Below are positions 16,894 through 26,525 of a DNA stretch of 64,000 nucleotides, one piece after another. The notes beneath the pieces are model-generated. The model saw nothing but the letters and a program-made list of their open reading frames with translations. It did not search any database and had not been told where the DNA came from. Both the position numbers and the translations under genes were made by a program. The number at the start of each line of letters is the position of its first letter. The stretch's first letter is position 1. The stretch comes from JAJDNS01 sp963578825 (GTDB taxonomy: Bacteria; Acidobacteriota; Vicinamibacteria; Fen-336), in assembly GCA_963578825.1 (NCBI GenBank), contig CAUZDW010000008.1, positions 69,176 through 133,175 on the forward strand. The letters run 5' to 3'.

Positions 16894-17691
16894 TCAGGCC
16901 CTCCACCGCTGGCTCTCCACCGACTGGTGGGCGAGGAAGAGGCCGAACACGATCACGCTCAGGTAGAAGACGACGTCCTTCAAGTCCACGACACCCTTCG
17001 CCAGGTCCTCGAGGTGAGAGGTGACACCGAGGTACGCCACGATCTTCATGACTGGCCCGGCGGTCGGGCTGTCGGCCCATCCCAGCGTCCACATGCCGAG
17101 GAAGAGGCAGAAGGACAGGATGCCGGCCACGATCTGGTTCCGCGTGAGGGTGGACACGAACGTCCCCATGGCGAGGAAGGCGCTACCGAGAAGGAAAAGA
17201 CCCGCCGCTCCGGCGGCGACGGGCTTCCACTCGGGCGGATTGTCCGTGTACGTCCACATCAGTGCGACGTTCACCAACCCGGCGAGGATCATGAGCAGGT
17301 AGAGGCCGGCGGCGGCCAGGAACTTTCCCAGCACGACCTGCAGATCGCTGAGCGGCGAGGTGGCCAGGAGCTCGATCGTCCCCTGGCGCTTCTCCTCGGC
17401 GAACAGACGCATGGTGAGCATGGGGGCCATGAAGAGAGCCACCACGGCCATGTTCTGGAGTACCGGCTGGATGAGGTACTCGTTGAGCGAGAGGTTCGGA
17501 CCTCCGCCCGGATACTGCATCTGCTGCTGAGCCATCCTCATCGACTGCTCGAGAAAGAAGGTGAACCCGAAATAGAAGAAGATTCCGAACAGCATCGTCC
17601 AGACGAACAGGCCCACCCAGGCGATGGGACTGCCGAAGTAGTGGTGCCACTCCTTATGGATGATGGCGCCGATGTTCCTGAAGGCGGTCAC
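16894..17691 (-). CDS. ABC-2 type permease, GldF-like
   Basis: A 265-residue integral membrane protein starting at a GTG (17691) with GGGAGACAACC upstream. It has about six hydrophobic helices, the first at WVGLFVWTMLFGIFFYFGFTFF. The cytoplasmic motif MRLFAEEKRQGTIELLATSPLSDLQVVLGKF is the hallmark of ABC-2 permeases of the GldF/NosY group. It lies between the ATPase (17710) and the GldG-like gene, with 18 and 4 base gaps. It should form the membrane channel of the exporter encoded by this operon. Confidence 0.92.
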   Translation of the reverse strand: MTAFRNIGAIIHKEWHHYFGSPIAWVGLFVWTMLFGIFFYFGFTFFLEQSMRMAQQQMQYPGGGPNLSLNEYLIQPVLQNMAVVALFMAPMLTMRLFAEEKRQGTIELLATSPLSDLQVVLGKFLAAAGLYLLMILAGLVNVALMWTYTDNPPEWKPVAAGAAGLFLLGSAFLAMGTFVSTLTRNQIVAGILSFCLFLGMWTLGWADSPTAGPVMKIVAYLGVTSHLEDLAKGVVDLKDVVFYLSVIVFGLFLAHQSVESQRWRA

Positions 17692-17709
17692 GGTTGTCTC
17701 CCCCTTCGC

Positions 17710-18669
17710 TCAGGCCGCGGGCGCCGTCTCGGCGCCCTGGTCGGTTGTCGTCAGTTCCAGGAAGATGTCTTCGAGGCTCATGCCGACCTGCTCGAGGCCG
17801 AGGAGCCCGTGGCCAGCCGCCACGACGGCCGAGGCCAGCTCGGCCCGGACGTCGCGTCCGGCCTCGGCCTCGACGTCGACCACAAGCAGTTCGTTATGTC
17901 CACCCTTGAGGCGCGCGGCGAGAACGCCCGGCACCGCCCGCAGCGTGTCCAGGACAGGGATCTCCTCCCCTCGGATCTCGAGGCGCAGCGTGCCGGCGCC
18001 CGCGAGGCGGCGGGTCAGGTTCTCCGGCGTGTCCTCCGCCACGACGCGGCCCTTGTTGATGATCACCACTCGCCCGCAGGTCATGGACACCTCGGGCAGA
18101 ATGTGGGTCGAGAGGATGACGGTGTGCTCACCCCCGAGACTGCGGATGAGCTCCCGCGTCTCGATGATCTGCTTGGGGTCGAGCCCGGCGGTGGGCTCGT
18201 CGAGGATCAGGACGTCGGGGTTGTGGAGAATGGCCTGGGCCAGGCCGACGCGCTGACGATAGCCCTTGGACAGCTTGCCGATAAGGGTCGTCCGAACGTC
18301 GCCCACGCGACACTTCTCGATGGCGTCGCCCACCTTCCCCTTGCGGTCCCCGGCCGAAACGCCCTTGATCTTCGCGCAAAAGTCCAGATAGTCGCGGACC
18401 GACATGTCCGGGTAGAGCGGAGGCGTCTCGGGCAGGTATCCCACCCGGCGGCGGACCTCCATGGGCTGCTCGTAGACGTCGTAGCCGCCCACCCGCGCCG
18501 TCCCTCCGGTCGGGGGCAGGTAGCAGGTGAGGATCCGCATGGTCGTGGTCTTCCCCGCTCCGTTGGGACCCAGGAAGCCCAGGATCTCCCCCTTGTTGAC
18601 CCGGAACGAGACCCCATCCACCGCGGTGGCACGGCCGTACCTCTTGGTGAGGCTTTCAACCTCGATCAT
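17710..18669 (-). CDS. ABC transporter ATP-binding protein, GldA-like
   Basis: First gene of a four-gene minus-strand operon. The 319-residue protein has Walker A (GPNGAGKTT), a Q-loop (YLPETPPLYPDM), signature LSKGYRQRVGLAQAI and Walker B VLILDEPTAGLDP with the switch His in LSTHIL. The C-terminal 100 residues match the extra domain seen in NatA/GldA-type ATPases (RLEIRGEEIPVL). It should power the permease at 16894. The 228-base gap upstream is shared with the divergent histidine kinase and contains a short AT-rich stretch (GTTAATATAG near 18852) that may hold a promoter. Confidence 0.93.
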   Translation of the reverse strand: MIEVESLTKRYGRATAVDGVSFRVNKGEILGFLGPNGAGKTTTMRILTCYLPPTGGTARVGGYDVYEQPMEVRRRVGYLPETPPLYPDMSVRDYLDFCAKIKGVSAGDRKGKVGDAIEKCRVGDVRTTLIGKLSKGYRQRVGLAQAILHNPDVLILDEPTAGLDPKQIIETRELIRSLGGEHTVILSTHILPEVSMTCGRVVIINKGRVVAEDTPENLTRRLAGAGTLRLEIRGEEIPVLDTLRAVPGVLAARLKGGHNELLVVDVEAEAGRDVRAELASAVVAAGHGLLGLEQVGMSLEDIFLELTTTDQGAETAPAA

Positions 18670-18897
18670 CGTGCTCGCCTCTCACTGCTCATTTGTCTTC
18701 GGCCAGCCGCCCCCTCAGACGAAGCCGCCCGCTCCTCCTCGGAGCGAGGGACGCTCGTGTCTCTTCCGGGACTGGAGTAGCCGGGGCGCCCGGCCCGCCG
18801 TCGGGGAACACCCCCGCCGGTCGACGGCGCTTCAGCTGACCGACCAGTATCGTTAATATAGCGACGATCTTTTCCATGTGTCAATATCAGCCACCCG

Positions 18898-20068
18898 ATG
18901 ATGATGACCGCCTCGCCCAGAACCGCGCGCTGCGCCCGGCTCCGGCGCCTCGCCGACGACGTCCTCGGGGTCCCCGATCTGCCGGCCCTGCCGCGGCTGC
19001 TGACGGGAGATCTCCCTGCCGCACTCGGGGCCTCGAGCGCGACGCTCCTCCTGTGGGACCGCCGGCTCGAGAGCTTCGAGGGTGTCGCTCTCACCCGCGA
19101 TGGCAGGCTCAGGACCTTCCAGCCCCGCCCGGCGGCTCGTCTCCGACGGCCACCTGTTGGAGACCGCCGAGAACAAGGGCGAGGGGGCGCTCGTGCCTCT
19201 TCTGGCCCGAAGCGGGCTGGCAGGCACGCTCGTCCTGGGGCACGCGCCGCGGCGGCGGGGGCCCGTCTCCCCCGGCGAGGCGCGGATCGCCTCGCGGGCC
19301 GCCCTGGCCATCGAGAACAACGCGTATCAGAAGGAGCTGATCGCCTCCGAGCGCCTGGCGGCCCTCGGGACCATGGCGGGGATGCTGGCCCACGACTTTC
19401 GGGGTCCGATGACGGTGATCCGAGGCTACGCCGAGACGCTCCTGGCGCCAGGCCTCCCCCACGACGAGGTCGCCGCCCGCGCCGGTCTGATCATCGACGC
19501 CGTGGATCGCCTCGAGCGGATGACCACGGAGACCCTGGACTTCACCCGGGGAGCCGAGCGAATGGTGCTGCGCCCGGTGCCCGTGGCGCTTCTCCTTCTC
19601 GATCTCGCCGCGGGGATCGAGGAGGAGCTGCCCGGACTCGAGGTGGTGCAGGACGTGAGCCTGCCCCGGGGCCTCCGCATGGAGCTCGACGTGGACAAGC
19701 TGAGGCGCGCGATCTCGAACGTGGCCGCCAACGCCGCCGACGCCATGAATGGCCGAGGCCGGATGCACCTGCGCGCCCGTGTGGAGCAGCAGGTCGGCTC
19801 CGACGCACCCACCGACGTGCTCGTGCTCGTCTTCTCTGACGAGGGACCCGGGGTCCTGCCGGAGATCCGCGACCGCATCTTCCAGCCCTTCGTCACCGGA
19901 GGCAAGAAGCGGGGCACGGGGCTCGGGCTCGCGGTCGCCCGCCGGTTCGTCACGGACCACGGGGGCAGTCTTGAGCTCTGCGAAGAGGACGAGACGCCCG
20001 GAGGGGGCGCGTGCTTCCGCCTGGTGCTCCCGCTTCACCCGGTGAAAGCGGCTTTGGGAGCGAGGTAG
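18898..20068 (+). pseudogene. GAF-histidine kinase with one frame break
   Basis: The N-terminal part reads in one frame from 18898 (RRLADDVLGVPDLPALPRLL, a GAF-like start) to about 19130, and the rest reads in the next frame from RRLVSDGHLLETAENKGEGA to the stop at 20068. Joined, they give a complete cytoplasmic sensor kinase: GAF domain, H-box LAHDFRGPMTVIRGY with the phospho-acceptor His, N-box ISNVAANAADAMNG, SDEGPGVL and GTGLGLAVARRF. One base too many near 19115-19140 explains it. It may be a sequencing indel, because everything downstream is well conserved. No response regulator is adjacent. The stop codon TAG forms part of a -10 box for the next gene. Confidence 0.8.
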
Positions 20069-20071
20069 AAT
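20066..20071 (+). promoter_or_regulatory. -10 box seven bases before a start codon (leaderless candidate)
   Basis: TAGAAT ends seven bases before the ATG at 20079, so transcription would begin at or within a base or two of the start codon. There is no Shine-Dalgarno in the gap (CCCCCTC). The same arrangement occurs at three other genes in the window. Confidence 0.4.
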
Positions 20072-20078
20072 CCCCCTC

Positions 20079-20585
20079 ATGTCGCTGGTCCGAACTGCAA
20101 TGGTGTTGGCCGTCGTCGCCGGCGTGGGTGTGTCCTGCACCCAGCATGATCCGGCGAACGAGCTGGAGATCCTCGACATCGAGACCTACTGGATCGTGGA
20201 CTCGCCGCGGGAGGGACAAAACTTCATCGCTCCGGCAGTCCGGTTTCGCTTGCGAAACAGGGGGACGGAGCGTCTCTCGTCGGTGCAGGCCCGGGCACGC
20301 TTCCCGGGCACGGCGGAGGAGGACCCCTGGGGATCCATCCAGCAGCAGGTGAGCGACTGGAGAGAGCCGCTGAATCCAGGCGACGATCAGCTGGTGACGG
20401 TCCGTTCGATCGGGCGGTATCACGCGACGGCGGATCCCGAGGACATGCTCCGCTCGCCCGCCTTCGAGGATCCCCGAGCCGAGATCTTCGTCAGGATCGG
20501 CAACTCGAGCTGGGCGATGCTGGCTGAGACCACGGTCGAGCGCCAGATCGGCGCTCCGGGGGTCGAGGATCTCGTCGGCCCCTGA
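20079..20585 (+). CDS. Putative lipoprotein of unknown function
   Basis: A 168-residue protein with a signal peptide (MSLVRTAMVLAVVAGVGVSC); the Cys at residue 20 sits in a lipobox-like context (GVSC), suggesting lipid anchoring. The mature part is beta-rich: APAVRFRLRNRGTERLSSVQARARF followed by a PGD turn (LNPGDDQLVTVRSIG) resembles FxLYD-type or Ig-like accessory domains that often modify envelope proteins. I do not recognise a named family. It lies between the histidine kinase and the PMT-family gene, ten and eleven bases apart, so the three probably share a transcript. Confidence 0.7.
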   Translation: MSLVRTAMVLAVVAGVGVSCTQHDPANELEILDIETYWIVDSPREGQNFIAPAVRFRLRNRGTERLSSVQARARFPGTAEEDPWGSIQQQVSDWREPLNPGDDQLVTVRSIGRYHATADPEDMLRSPAFEDPRAEIFVRIGNSSWAMLAETTVERQIGAPGVEDLVGP

Positions 20586-20596
20586 GTCGAGACGCC

Positions 20597-21904
20597 ATGT
20601 CCGATCGCCCGAGCTCGTGGGATCTCGCCCTGCGACGCCACCTGTTCCTCACCGTGGTCCTGGTCATCCTCGCCGCGGCTGTCGTCCGTCTGCCTGGGCT
20701 CGGGTACCCGGCGGAGGAGTACTTCGACGAGGTCTACCACGCCAAGACGGCGCTCGAATATCTGGAAGGCCGCACGCCCACCGAATGGGTCCATCCACCC
20801 ACCGCGAAGCTGCTGATCGCCGTGGGGGTCGCTACGTTCGGCTACGAGCCGTGGGCCTGGCGACTCGCGCCGGCTGTGGCCGGGATGCTGCTGGCAGCGA
20901 TCTTCCTGCTGCTCGCGCGGCGGGTGGCGCCCAACGGGCGCGGGGCGCTTCTCGCCACCGGCCTCCTTCTCCTCGACGGTGTGTTCCTCGTGCAGAGCCG
21001 CGTGGCGATGACCAACGTGTTCGCGGTGCTCTTTCAGATCCTCTCTGCGCTGCTCCTCCTGCGCGCGGGAACCCAGGACAGGCTGTCCCCGGGCCGCATG
21101 GCGGGATTGGGGCTGGCGCTGGGACTCGCGCTGTCGACCCGGTGGACGAGCCTCTGGGCCTGGGGCTTTCTCGGCCTCGTCTTCCTGGTGTTGCGCAGCC
21201 GGCACATCCTCGAGATGCCCGAGGGGCGGGCGAGGGCGGGGCTGCGCGAGATCGCCCTGGCTGGCATGGCCTTTGTCGCGATTCCCGTCGTTGTCTATTT
21301 CGCGAGCTACTTGCCCTGGTTGATGCAGCAGGAGCAGACGGCGCTCGGAGCGATTCGCGCAGTGATTCAAGAGCCGGTGAGGGTCTGGAGCTACCACGCG
21401 CAGCTGAGCGCCACCCACAACTACGTCAGCCCGTGGTGGAGCTGGCCGTGGCTCTACCGTCCTACGTGGTATTTCTGGTGGTCCGACGACGCGACGGTGC
21501 GTGGCATCGTCGCCCTGGGCAACCCGGCCCTCTGGTGGGCGTCGGTGCCGGCAGTCGTCTGGGCGCTCGTCACCGGGTGGCGTGATCGGGACCCCCGCCG
21601 GCTCTTCGCAGGGGCCGGATTCTGCTTCCTGTACGTCCCGTGGGGTCTCTCCCCACGCACGCTCAACTTCAGTCACTACCTCTTCGAGGCGCTGCCCTAC
21701 GCCTGTCTCGCTCTCGGCATCTTCCTCGATCAGGTCTGGGACGGACGCTTCAAGTGGGGTGCCCGCGGCTATCTGGTCCTGGTCGGTCTGCTCTTCCTCC
21801 TGTTCCTCCCCCTCTACACCGCGATCCCCGTGCCCCAGGCGCTGTGGGCGTTCCGCTTCCCCCTGGGAGGCGGCATCTGGACCTGGTTCCCCACCTGGAT
21901 CTGA
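20597..21904 (+). CDS. PMT/ArnT-family membrane glycosyltransferase
   Basis: A 435-residue polytopic protein with about ten membrane helices. After the first helix comes PAEEYFDEVYHAKTALEYL, with the Asp44-Glu45 pair that is catalytic in protein O-mannosyltransferases, and then EWVHPPTAKLLIAVG, the usual second conserved loop. The tail loop has YLFEALPYACLALG. The family moves sugars from a polyprenyl-phosphate carrier to proteins or lipid A outside the membrane. A polyprenyl-type GT2 enzyme that could make such a donor is at 23651. It is rather short because the large periplasmic domain of eukaryotic PMTs is lacking, as is common in bacteria. Confidence 0.88.
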   Translation: MSDRPSSWDLALRRHLFLTVVLVILAAAVVRLPGLGYPAEEYFDEVYHAKTALEYLEGRTPTEWVHPPTAKLLIAVGVATFGYEPWAWRLAPAVAGMLLAAIFLLLARRVAPNGRGALLATGLLLLDGVFLVQSRVAMTNVFAVLFQILSALLLLRAGTQDRLSPGRMAGLGLALGLALSTRWTSLWAWGFLGLVFLVLRSRHILEMPEGRARAGLREIALAGMAFVAIPVVVYFASYLPWLMQQEQTALGAIRAVIQEPVRVWSYHAQLSATHNYVSPWWSWPWLYRPTWYFWWSDDATVRGIVALGNPALWWASVPAVVWALVTGWRDRDPRRLFAGAGFCFLYVPWGLSPRTLNFSHYLFEALPYACLALGIFLDQVWDGRFKWGARGYLVLVGLLFLLFLPLYTAIPVPQALWAFRFPLGGGIWTWFPTWI

Positions 21905-21938
21905 GCACGACCCTGCCGGGCTCGACGACGGGACGTCG

Positions 21939-23641
21939 CTAGCGGAACAGCTTCCTGAGGCTCGTGAGCGCGGAGTCCTTGGGAGACAGCGCTTCGAGCT
22001 CCGCACGCGCCTTGCGATGCTTCGGATTGAGGCGCACGGCGGCCCTCATCTCTGCCACGGCCCGGGACTTGATCTTCATGATCTTGTAGTAGAGGCCCCA
22101 CTGATAGTGGACGTCCGCGTTCCTGGGCTCGAGGCGCGACGCCTCGAAGTACTGGCGCTCGGCGAGCTTCTGCGTGCGGGGATAGCAGGTCATGGCGGTG
22201 GCGAGGCGGAGCCGAAAGGCCGCCACCTTCGGGACGAGCTTCACGAGCTTCTCGTACACCTTGACCGCGTTGGCATAGTCCGAGACGGTCATGCGCACCT
22301 CTCCTTCCATGAGGAGGTGCTCGACCCGCGCGGTGCCGCTGAAGCTGCTCGCCCCGGGCTTCACCCCGGGAAGGGAGTCGTCGAGGTGCGGGGCCACATC
22401 GCCGGGGGGCGCCGCCCGGGGCGGCGTGGTCGTCGCAGGAGGCGGAATCGCTTTCTCACTCCGCTGGACGTTGGGGTCCGTCTCGGTGGGCGGGCGGGTC
22501 GAGTCGACGGGGGGAGGGGGAGAGTCTCGGCGCCCGGGTCGGCCTGTGCCATGGCAGCCGACGCCTCCTCGCGGGCGCGTCGGCCGGTGGCGGTCTCCGA
22601 TGGGGCCGTGTCCGGCGCCTTCTTCGTCAGGCGCAGGGCCGAGGACGCTCGACCGAGGATGATCTCGATGTCCTTGCGGAGCGCGTCGTTCTCCTCGACC
22701 GCGTCGCGGAGCGCGTGATAGCGCTCCATCTTCTCCTCGAGAGCCTTCAGCAACTCGTCCTTCGGTGCCGTCCGCGCCACCTTCAGCCAGGCCTGCCCAT
22801 CGAGCTCGGCGGACTGCCGGAGCTCCTGCTTCACCTCCTTGCGAATCGCATCGCGCAACGAGGGGTCCGGTCGGCGGTGCAGCGCCGAGAGAAGGAACAT
22901 GCCGGTCTCGGCCTGCACGGTGGACTGCGTGGCGGGCTTCGTGTCGGCCGCCTGAAGGACCCCGCCGCTGAGGAGGGCGTACGTGGCCCGGAGGCGGGGG
23001 AAGACGAGGCCGCCCTCCCCCCAGGCCAGACGGCGCACCGTCACGCGACGCCGTGCGAGCTCGAGGATCTCCCGCTCCTCCGTGGCCCGGGCTTTGAGCT
23101 CATAGGTGAAAGGGGGAACCGCGGCCATGACCACGGCCCGATCGAGGGGGCCGAGGCCCTTCAGGACCAGCTCCTCGGACTTCATCGTTGCGGTGCCGTC
23201 GTGGAGCAACCGGTGGATGGAGAGGCTGACCATGTAGTCGAGAGGGATCGAGCACTCCCGCTCCTCGAACATGGCAGCCCCGTCGGTCAGCCCGAACAGA
23301 GAGAGTGCGATGCGCCGGACCTGACGGCCGACGGCCCCGCCCACGTCGTAGCGGTCGGCTAGGCCTGCCTTGACCAGCGCCTCTCCGAAGCGGCGGCGCT
23401 CGCCGCGCATCAATGCCGAGACGGTGTCGAACTCCTCCTGGGTGATCTTTCCGTCGGCCACCATCGCTTCGCCGAGGCGGTCCTTCTTCAGGTTGCTGGC
23501 GGCAAAAACGAGACGCCCGTGATCGAAGAACGCTGTCTTGACCATGCGACCCGAGCGGATCTGGAGGCCACCGCTCCTCTGCTCCGCCGAGATCTTTCGC
23601 ATCATCTCGGCGATCGGGCTCGAGGCAATGTCGGTCAGCAT
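21939..23641 (-). pseudogene. DUF4388-TPR protein with a frame break
   Basis: From the ATG at 23641 an N-terminal DUF4388 domain is read (GGLQIRSGRMVKTAFFDHGRLVFAAS), with EEFDTVSALMRGERRRFGEALV and a coiled-coil-like region (LLKALEEKMERYHALRDAVEENDALRKDIEI). In the runs of G at 22509-22520 (C on the coding strand) the frame slips; the other frame continues sensibly as a Pro-rich linker (SPPPPVDSTRPPTETDPNVQ) into a TPR-like C-terminal part ending in LTSLRKLFR at 21939. The joined protein would have about 567 residues. DUF4388 proteins are common in delta-type and Acidobacteria genomes and are linked to signalling and motility. The gene starts nine bases after the GT2 gene. Confidence 0.78.
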
Positions 23642-23650
23642 GGTGCGCCC

Positions 23651-24388
23651 CTATTGTCCACGAAGGGACGTCACCGGCAACCGGGGGGCCCACCAGAACC
23701 CCGGGGCCAGCCGGGCCATCTCCCCCAGTATCGCGACGATGACCCCTGGTGAGGCGAGGGTCGAGCGTCCCTCGGAGCGCGGGAAGTAGTCCACCCCCAT
23801 CTGGATGATCCTGGCCCCGGCGTTTCGGGCCCGCACGAGGAACTCGGCGTCGATGAAGCTTCCCTCGCTGCGGAGCTCGATCCGGTCCAGTAGCGGCCGG
23901 CGGAAGAGCTTGAAGGAGAAGTTGACGTCGCGGAGCCGCAGCCCGAACAGCACTCGAACGAGCCCGCTGTACACGAGGGTGTAGAGGGTGCGGAGAAGAC
24001 CCTCGCTGGTCCGGTCGAACCGGTAGGCGGCCAGAACGTCCGCCTGCTGGTACTCGATCAGGTGGGCTGCCCGGGCGAGCTCCTTGAAGTCGAAGGGAAG
24101 ATCGGCATCGGAGTAGAGCACGAGCTCCCTCGTCGCGGCTGCATATCCCGCCCGGAGCGTGGCCCCGAGCCCGCGCCGACGGCTGGCATGCACGACTCGG
24201 ATGCGCGGGTCCTCCCGTGAGAGAGCCTCGGCAATCTCCCCGGTGCGGTCGGTGGAGGCATCGTCGACGATGACGATCTCGAAGTCCTCGCTCACGGCAC
24301 CCGCGCCAGCCCGGGCCGCCGCCACTGCGCGACGCACGTAGGCCTCCTCGTTGTGCATCGGGAAGACGACACTCAGGGAGGGGGCCAC
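23651..24388 (-). CDS. GT2 glycosyltransferase, polyprenyl-phosphate mannosyltransferase-like
   Basis: A GTG at 24388 gives 245 residues; the open frame continues upstream but is antisense to the KAS III gene. The GT-A fold is clear: LSVVFPMHNEEAYVRRAV, IVIVDDASTDRTGEIAE, then RELVLYSDADLPFDF (DxD-like metal site) and RSEGSFIDAEFLVRA. No C-terminal membrane helices are present, as in the soluble DPM1/Ppm1 class. The likely product is a polyprenyl-phosphate sugar, which would suit the PMT-like enzyme at 20597; this link is an inference. It is the first gene of a pair with the DUF4388 gene, nine bases apart. Confidence 0.85.
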   Translation of the reverse strand: MAPSLSVVFPMHNEEAYVRRAVAAARAGAGAVSEDFEIVIVDDASTDRTGEIAEALSREDPRIRVVHASRRRGLGATLRAGYAAATRELVLYSDADLPFDFKELARAAHLIEYQQADVLAAYRFDRTSEGLLRTLYTLVYSGLVRVLFGLRLRDVNFSFKLFRRPLLDRIELRSEGSFIDAEFLVRARNAGARIIQMGVDYFPRSEGRSTLASPGVIVAILGEMARLAPGFWWAPRLPVTSLRGQ

Positions 24389-24502
24389 GGCTTGGGGAAG
24401 GGTATCATCCTGCCGGAGGCTCCCAGCGTGAGGAGGCGCACTCCACGAGAGCGCTCGGAGGGGCCGCAGGACGGAAGTGACTCCAGGGCGACGGAGGTGT
24501 CG

Positions 24503-25567
24503 ATGCCGCGAGCCGTGATCGTCGGAAGCGGAAGTGAGATTGCTTCCATTCGTCTCACGAACGACCAGATGGCGCTCATGATGGACACGAGCGATCAGTG
24601 GATCCGGGAGCGCAGCGGGGTCGAGACCCGTCACTTCGCCAGCCCCGAGATCGCGACCTCCGACCTTGGCGTCGCCGCTGCGGCCAGGGCCCTGGAAGCA
24701 GCGGGCGTCGAGAAGGAGGAGGTGGACATGGTGGTCTTCGCCACCATGACGCCCGACCACTATTTCCCCGGGTGCGGCACCCTTCTCCAGCACAAGCTGG
24801 GCCTCCGGACGGTGCCATGCTTCGACATCCGGCAGCAGTGCTCCGGATTCCTCTACGGGCTGCAGCTTGCGGATGCCCACATCCAGGCCGGCATGGCGAA
24901 GACCGTCCTCCTCGTCGGGGCGGAGGCCCACGTGGGCTTCATGCCCTGGACGAACGCGAACTTCGACTACGCCCGCGGCGTCTCCGACGTCCCGCCGACG
25001 AAGGAAGAGTTCGAGTGGAACAGCCGCTTCCGACACCTTGTGGTTCTCTTCGGCGACGCCGGCTCGGCGGTGGTGCTGCGCGCTTCCGATGAGGGCGACC
25101 GCGGGGTGATGGACCACGACCTCCACGGCGCCGGCGCCGACTACCAGAAGCTCTACGTGCCCGGGACAGGCTTCAAGCACCGCCCGTACACGGACCCCGC
25201 CCAGTTTGAGCGGGGCGACCACATCCCGGTCATGGACGGGCGATTCGTTTTCAAGATGGCCACGAAGTACATGGCCTCGGTTGCCAGGGGGGTTCTCGAA
25301 CGAAACGGGGTCACGGCGGACCGGGTCGACATGGTGTTGATGCACCAGGCGAACAAGCGAATCAACGAATACTGTCAGAAGGCTCTGGGACTGCCGGACG
25401 AGAAGGTGCCCCACAACATCCACAAGTACGGGAACACCACCGCCGCCACCATCCCGCTGCTCTGGGACGAGTGCGTGCGCGACGGCCGGATCGAGCCCGG
25501 GAACCTCGTTCTCATGGTGGCTTTCGGGGCCGGGATGACCTGGGGCGCCTCGCTCGTTCGCGCCTGA
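24503..25567 (+). CDS. KAS III-like condensing enzyme (FabH paralogue)
   Basis: A 354-residue thiolase-fold enzyme with ATG at 24503 and CGGAGG upstream. Triad: Cys113 in RQQCSGF, His281 in MHQAN, Asn311 in GNTTAATIP. Compared with the FabH at 1402 it has Gln-Gln before the Cys, and a roughly 20-residue insertion (GVSDVPPTKEEFEWNSRF, residues 159-176) near the dimer/substrate tunnel, plus a longer KHRPYTDPAQFERGD loop. These differences point to a different acyl donor, for instance a medium-chain or branched acyl-CoA; which one cannot be told. It is divergent from the GT2 gene and has no biosynthetic cluster around it. Confidence 0.9.
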   Translation: MPRAVIVGSGSEIASIRLTNDQMALMMDTSDQWIRERSGVETRHFASPEIATSDLGVAAAARALEAAGVEKEEVDMVVFATMTPDHYFPGCGTLLQHKLGLRTVPCFDIRQQCSGFLYGLQLADAHIQAGMAKTVLLVGAEAHVGFMPWTNANFDYARGVSDVPPTKEEFEWNSRFRHLVVLFGDAGSAVVLRASDEGDRGVMDHDLHGAGADYQKLYVPGTGFKHRPYTDPAQFERGDHIPVMDGRFVFKMATKYMASVARGVLERNGVTADRVDMVLMHQANKRINEYCQKALGLPDEKVPHNIHKYGNTTAATIPLLWDECVRDGRIEPGNLVLMVAFGAGMTWGASLVRA

Positions 25568-25613
25568 TGATGCCCATGCCGGCGTCGGCCGCGCACCGCG
25601 CGATCCTTGCCCG

Positions 25614-26525
25614 CTATGCGGCGGCGACGGGCGGTCCTGGGAGAGTGAAGCACACGGTGGTGCCGTAGCCCAGGCCCTCGGATTCGATCCAGACGCGTCC
25701 CCCGTGGACCTCCACGATGCGCCGCGCCAGTGCCAGCTCAGCCCCGGTGCCCTCGGTGCGGGGGTCCAGCTTGTCGAAGAGCCCGAAGGCCCTGTCGTGG
25801 TGCGCGGGATCGATCCCGACCCCGTTGTCGCGCACGAAGAAGACGGGCTCCTCGGATTCGGAGCGCCAGCCGACATGGATGCCGGGTTGCGGCTGATCGC
25901 CCATGAAGCGTGTCTCGTTGTCGATGAGGTTCTGAAGCAGCTCGACGAGCCGCAGTCTGTCGGCGCGGACCGGCGGCAGATCTCCCGCGATCTCCACCTC
26001 GACATGCCCGGCGTCGAGCCGCCCGATCCGCGAGAGCCGGAGGAGCTCGTCGAGGAGGAGCTGCATTCGCTCGGTGGCGGCCTCGATCCGCGCCACGTCC
26101 TCTCGAAGCTGTTCGGCGCGTCCTTCCTCCGCGTGGCGGGTGACGTAGCCGAGGAAGCCGCGGATCGTCACCAGGGGGCTCTTGAGGTCATGTGAGACGG
26201 TGTAGGTGAAACGCTCGGGCTCAGTGTTCTTCATCTCGAGCTCACGAATGCCCAGGCTAACCAGGGTGACGAGAGCCACTCCGCGCCATCTCAAGAAGGA
26301 TGCTCGCGAGAAGGATGCCCAGGACAGATAGCTCAGGGTGGTGCTGGGTTCGGCCCCCTTCCGGTCACGACGAGGGAGAAGATCACCAGGGAAAACATGG
26401 CCAGCGTCACCGTGAGGACGTACACGCTGTCGACGAAGCCGAAGACGGCAAGCGAGACGAGGAGGAACGCCGCCAGGATGCGGGACCTGTGCCGGCCCAG
26501 GGCATCGAGGGCGGGCTGAGGCTGT
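25614..26525 (-). pseudogene. Remnant sensor histidine kinase
   Basis: The readable part (26294 to 25614) begins at a TTG and has RFTYTVSHDLKSPLVTIRG (H-box), LLQNLIDNETRF (N-box altered), FFVRDNGVGIDP and EGTGAELALARRIVEVHGG, where the normal GTGIGLA G2 box has become GTGAELA. Upstream, pieces of membrane helices are found in other frames: RILAAFLLVSLAVFGFVDSVYVLTV up to GRGPNPAPP (to 26333) and ELSVLGILLASILLEMA (near 26290-26330). Changed nucleotide-binding residues, lack of a start and split helices indicate a dead gene. At about 26525 it is joined to a truncated helicase. Confidence 0.72.

Noticed and set aside
24389..26005. N-terminal extension of the GT2 frame
   Set aside because: The frame stays open but lies antisense to the second KAS III; GT2 homology begins right after the GTG at 24388.
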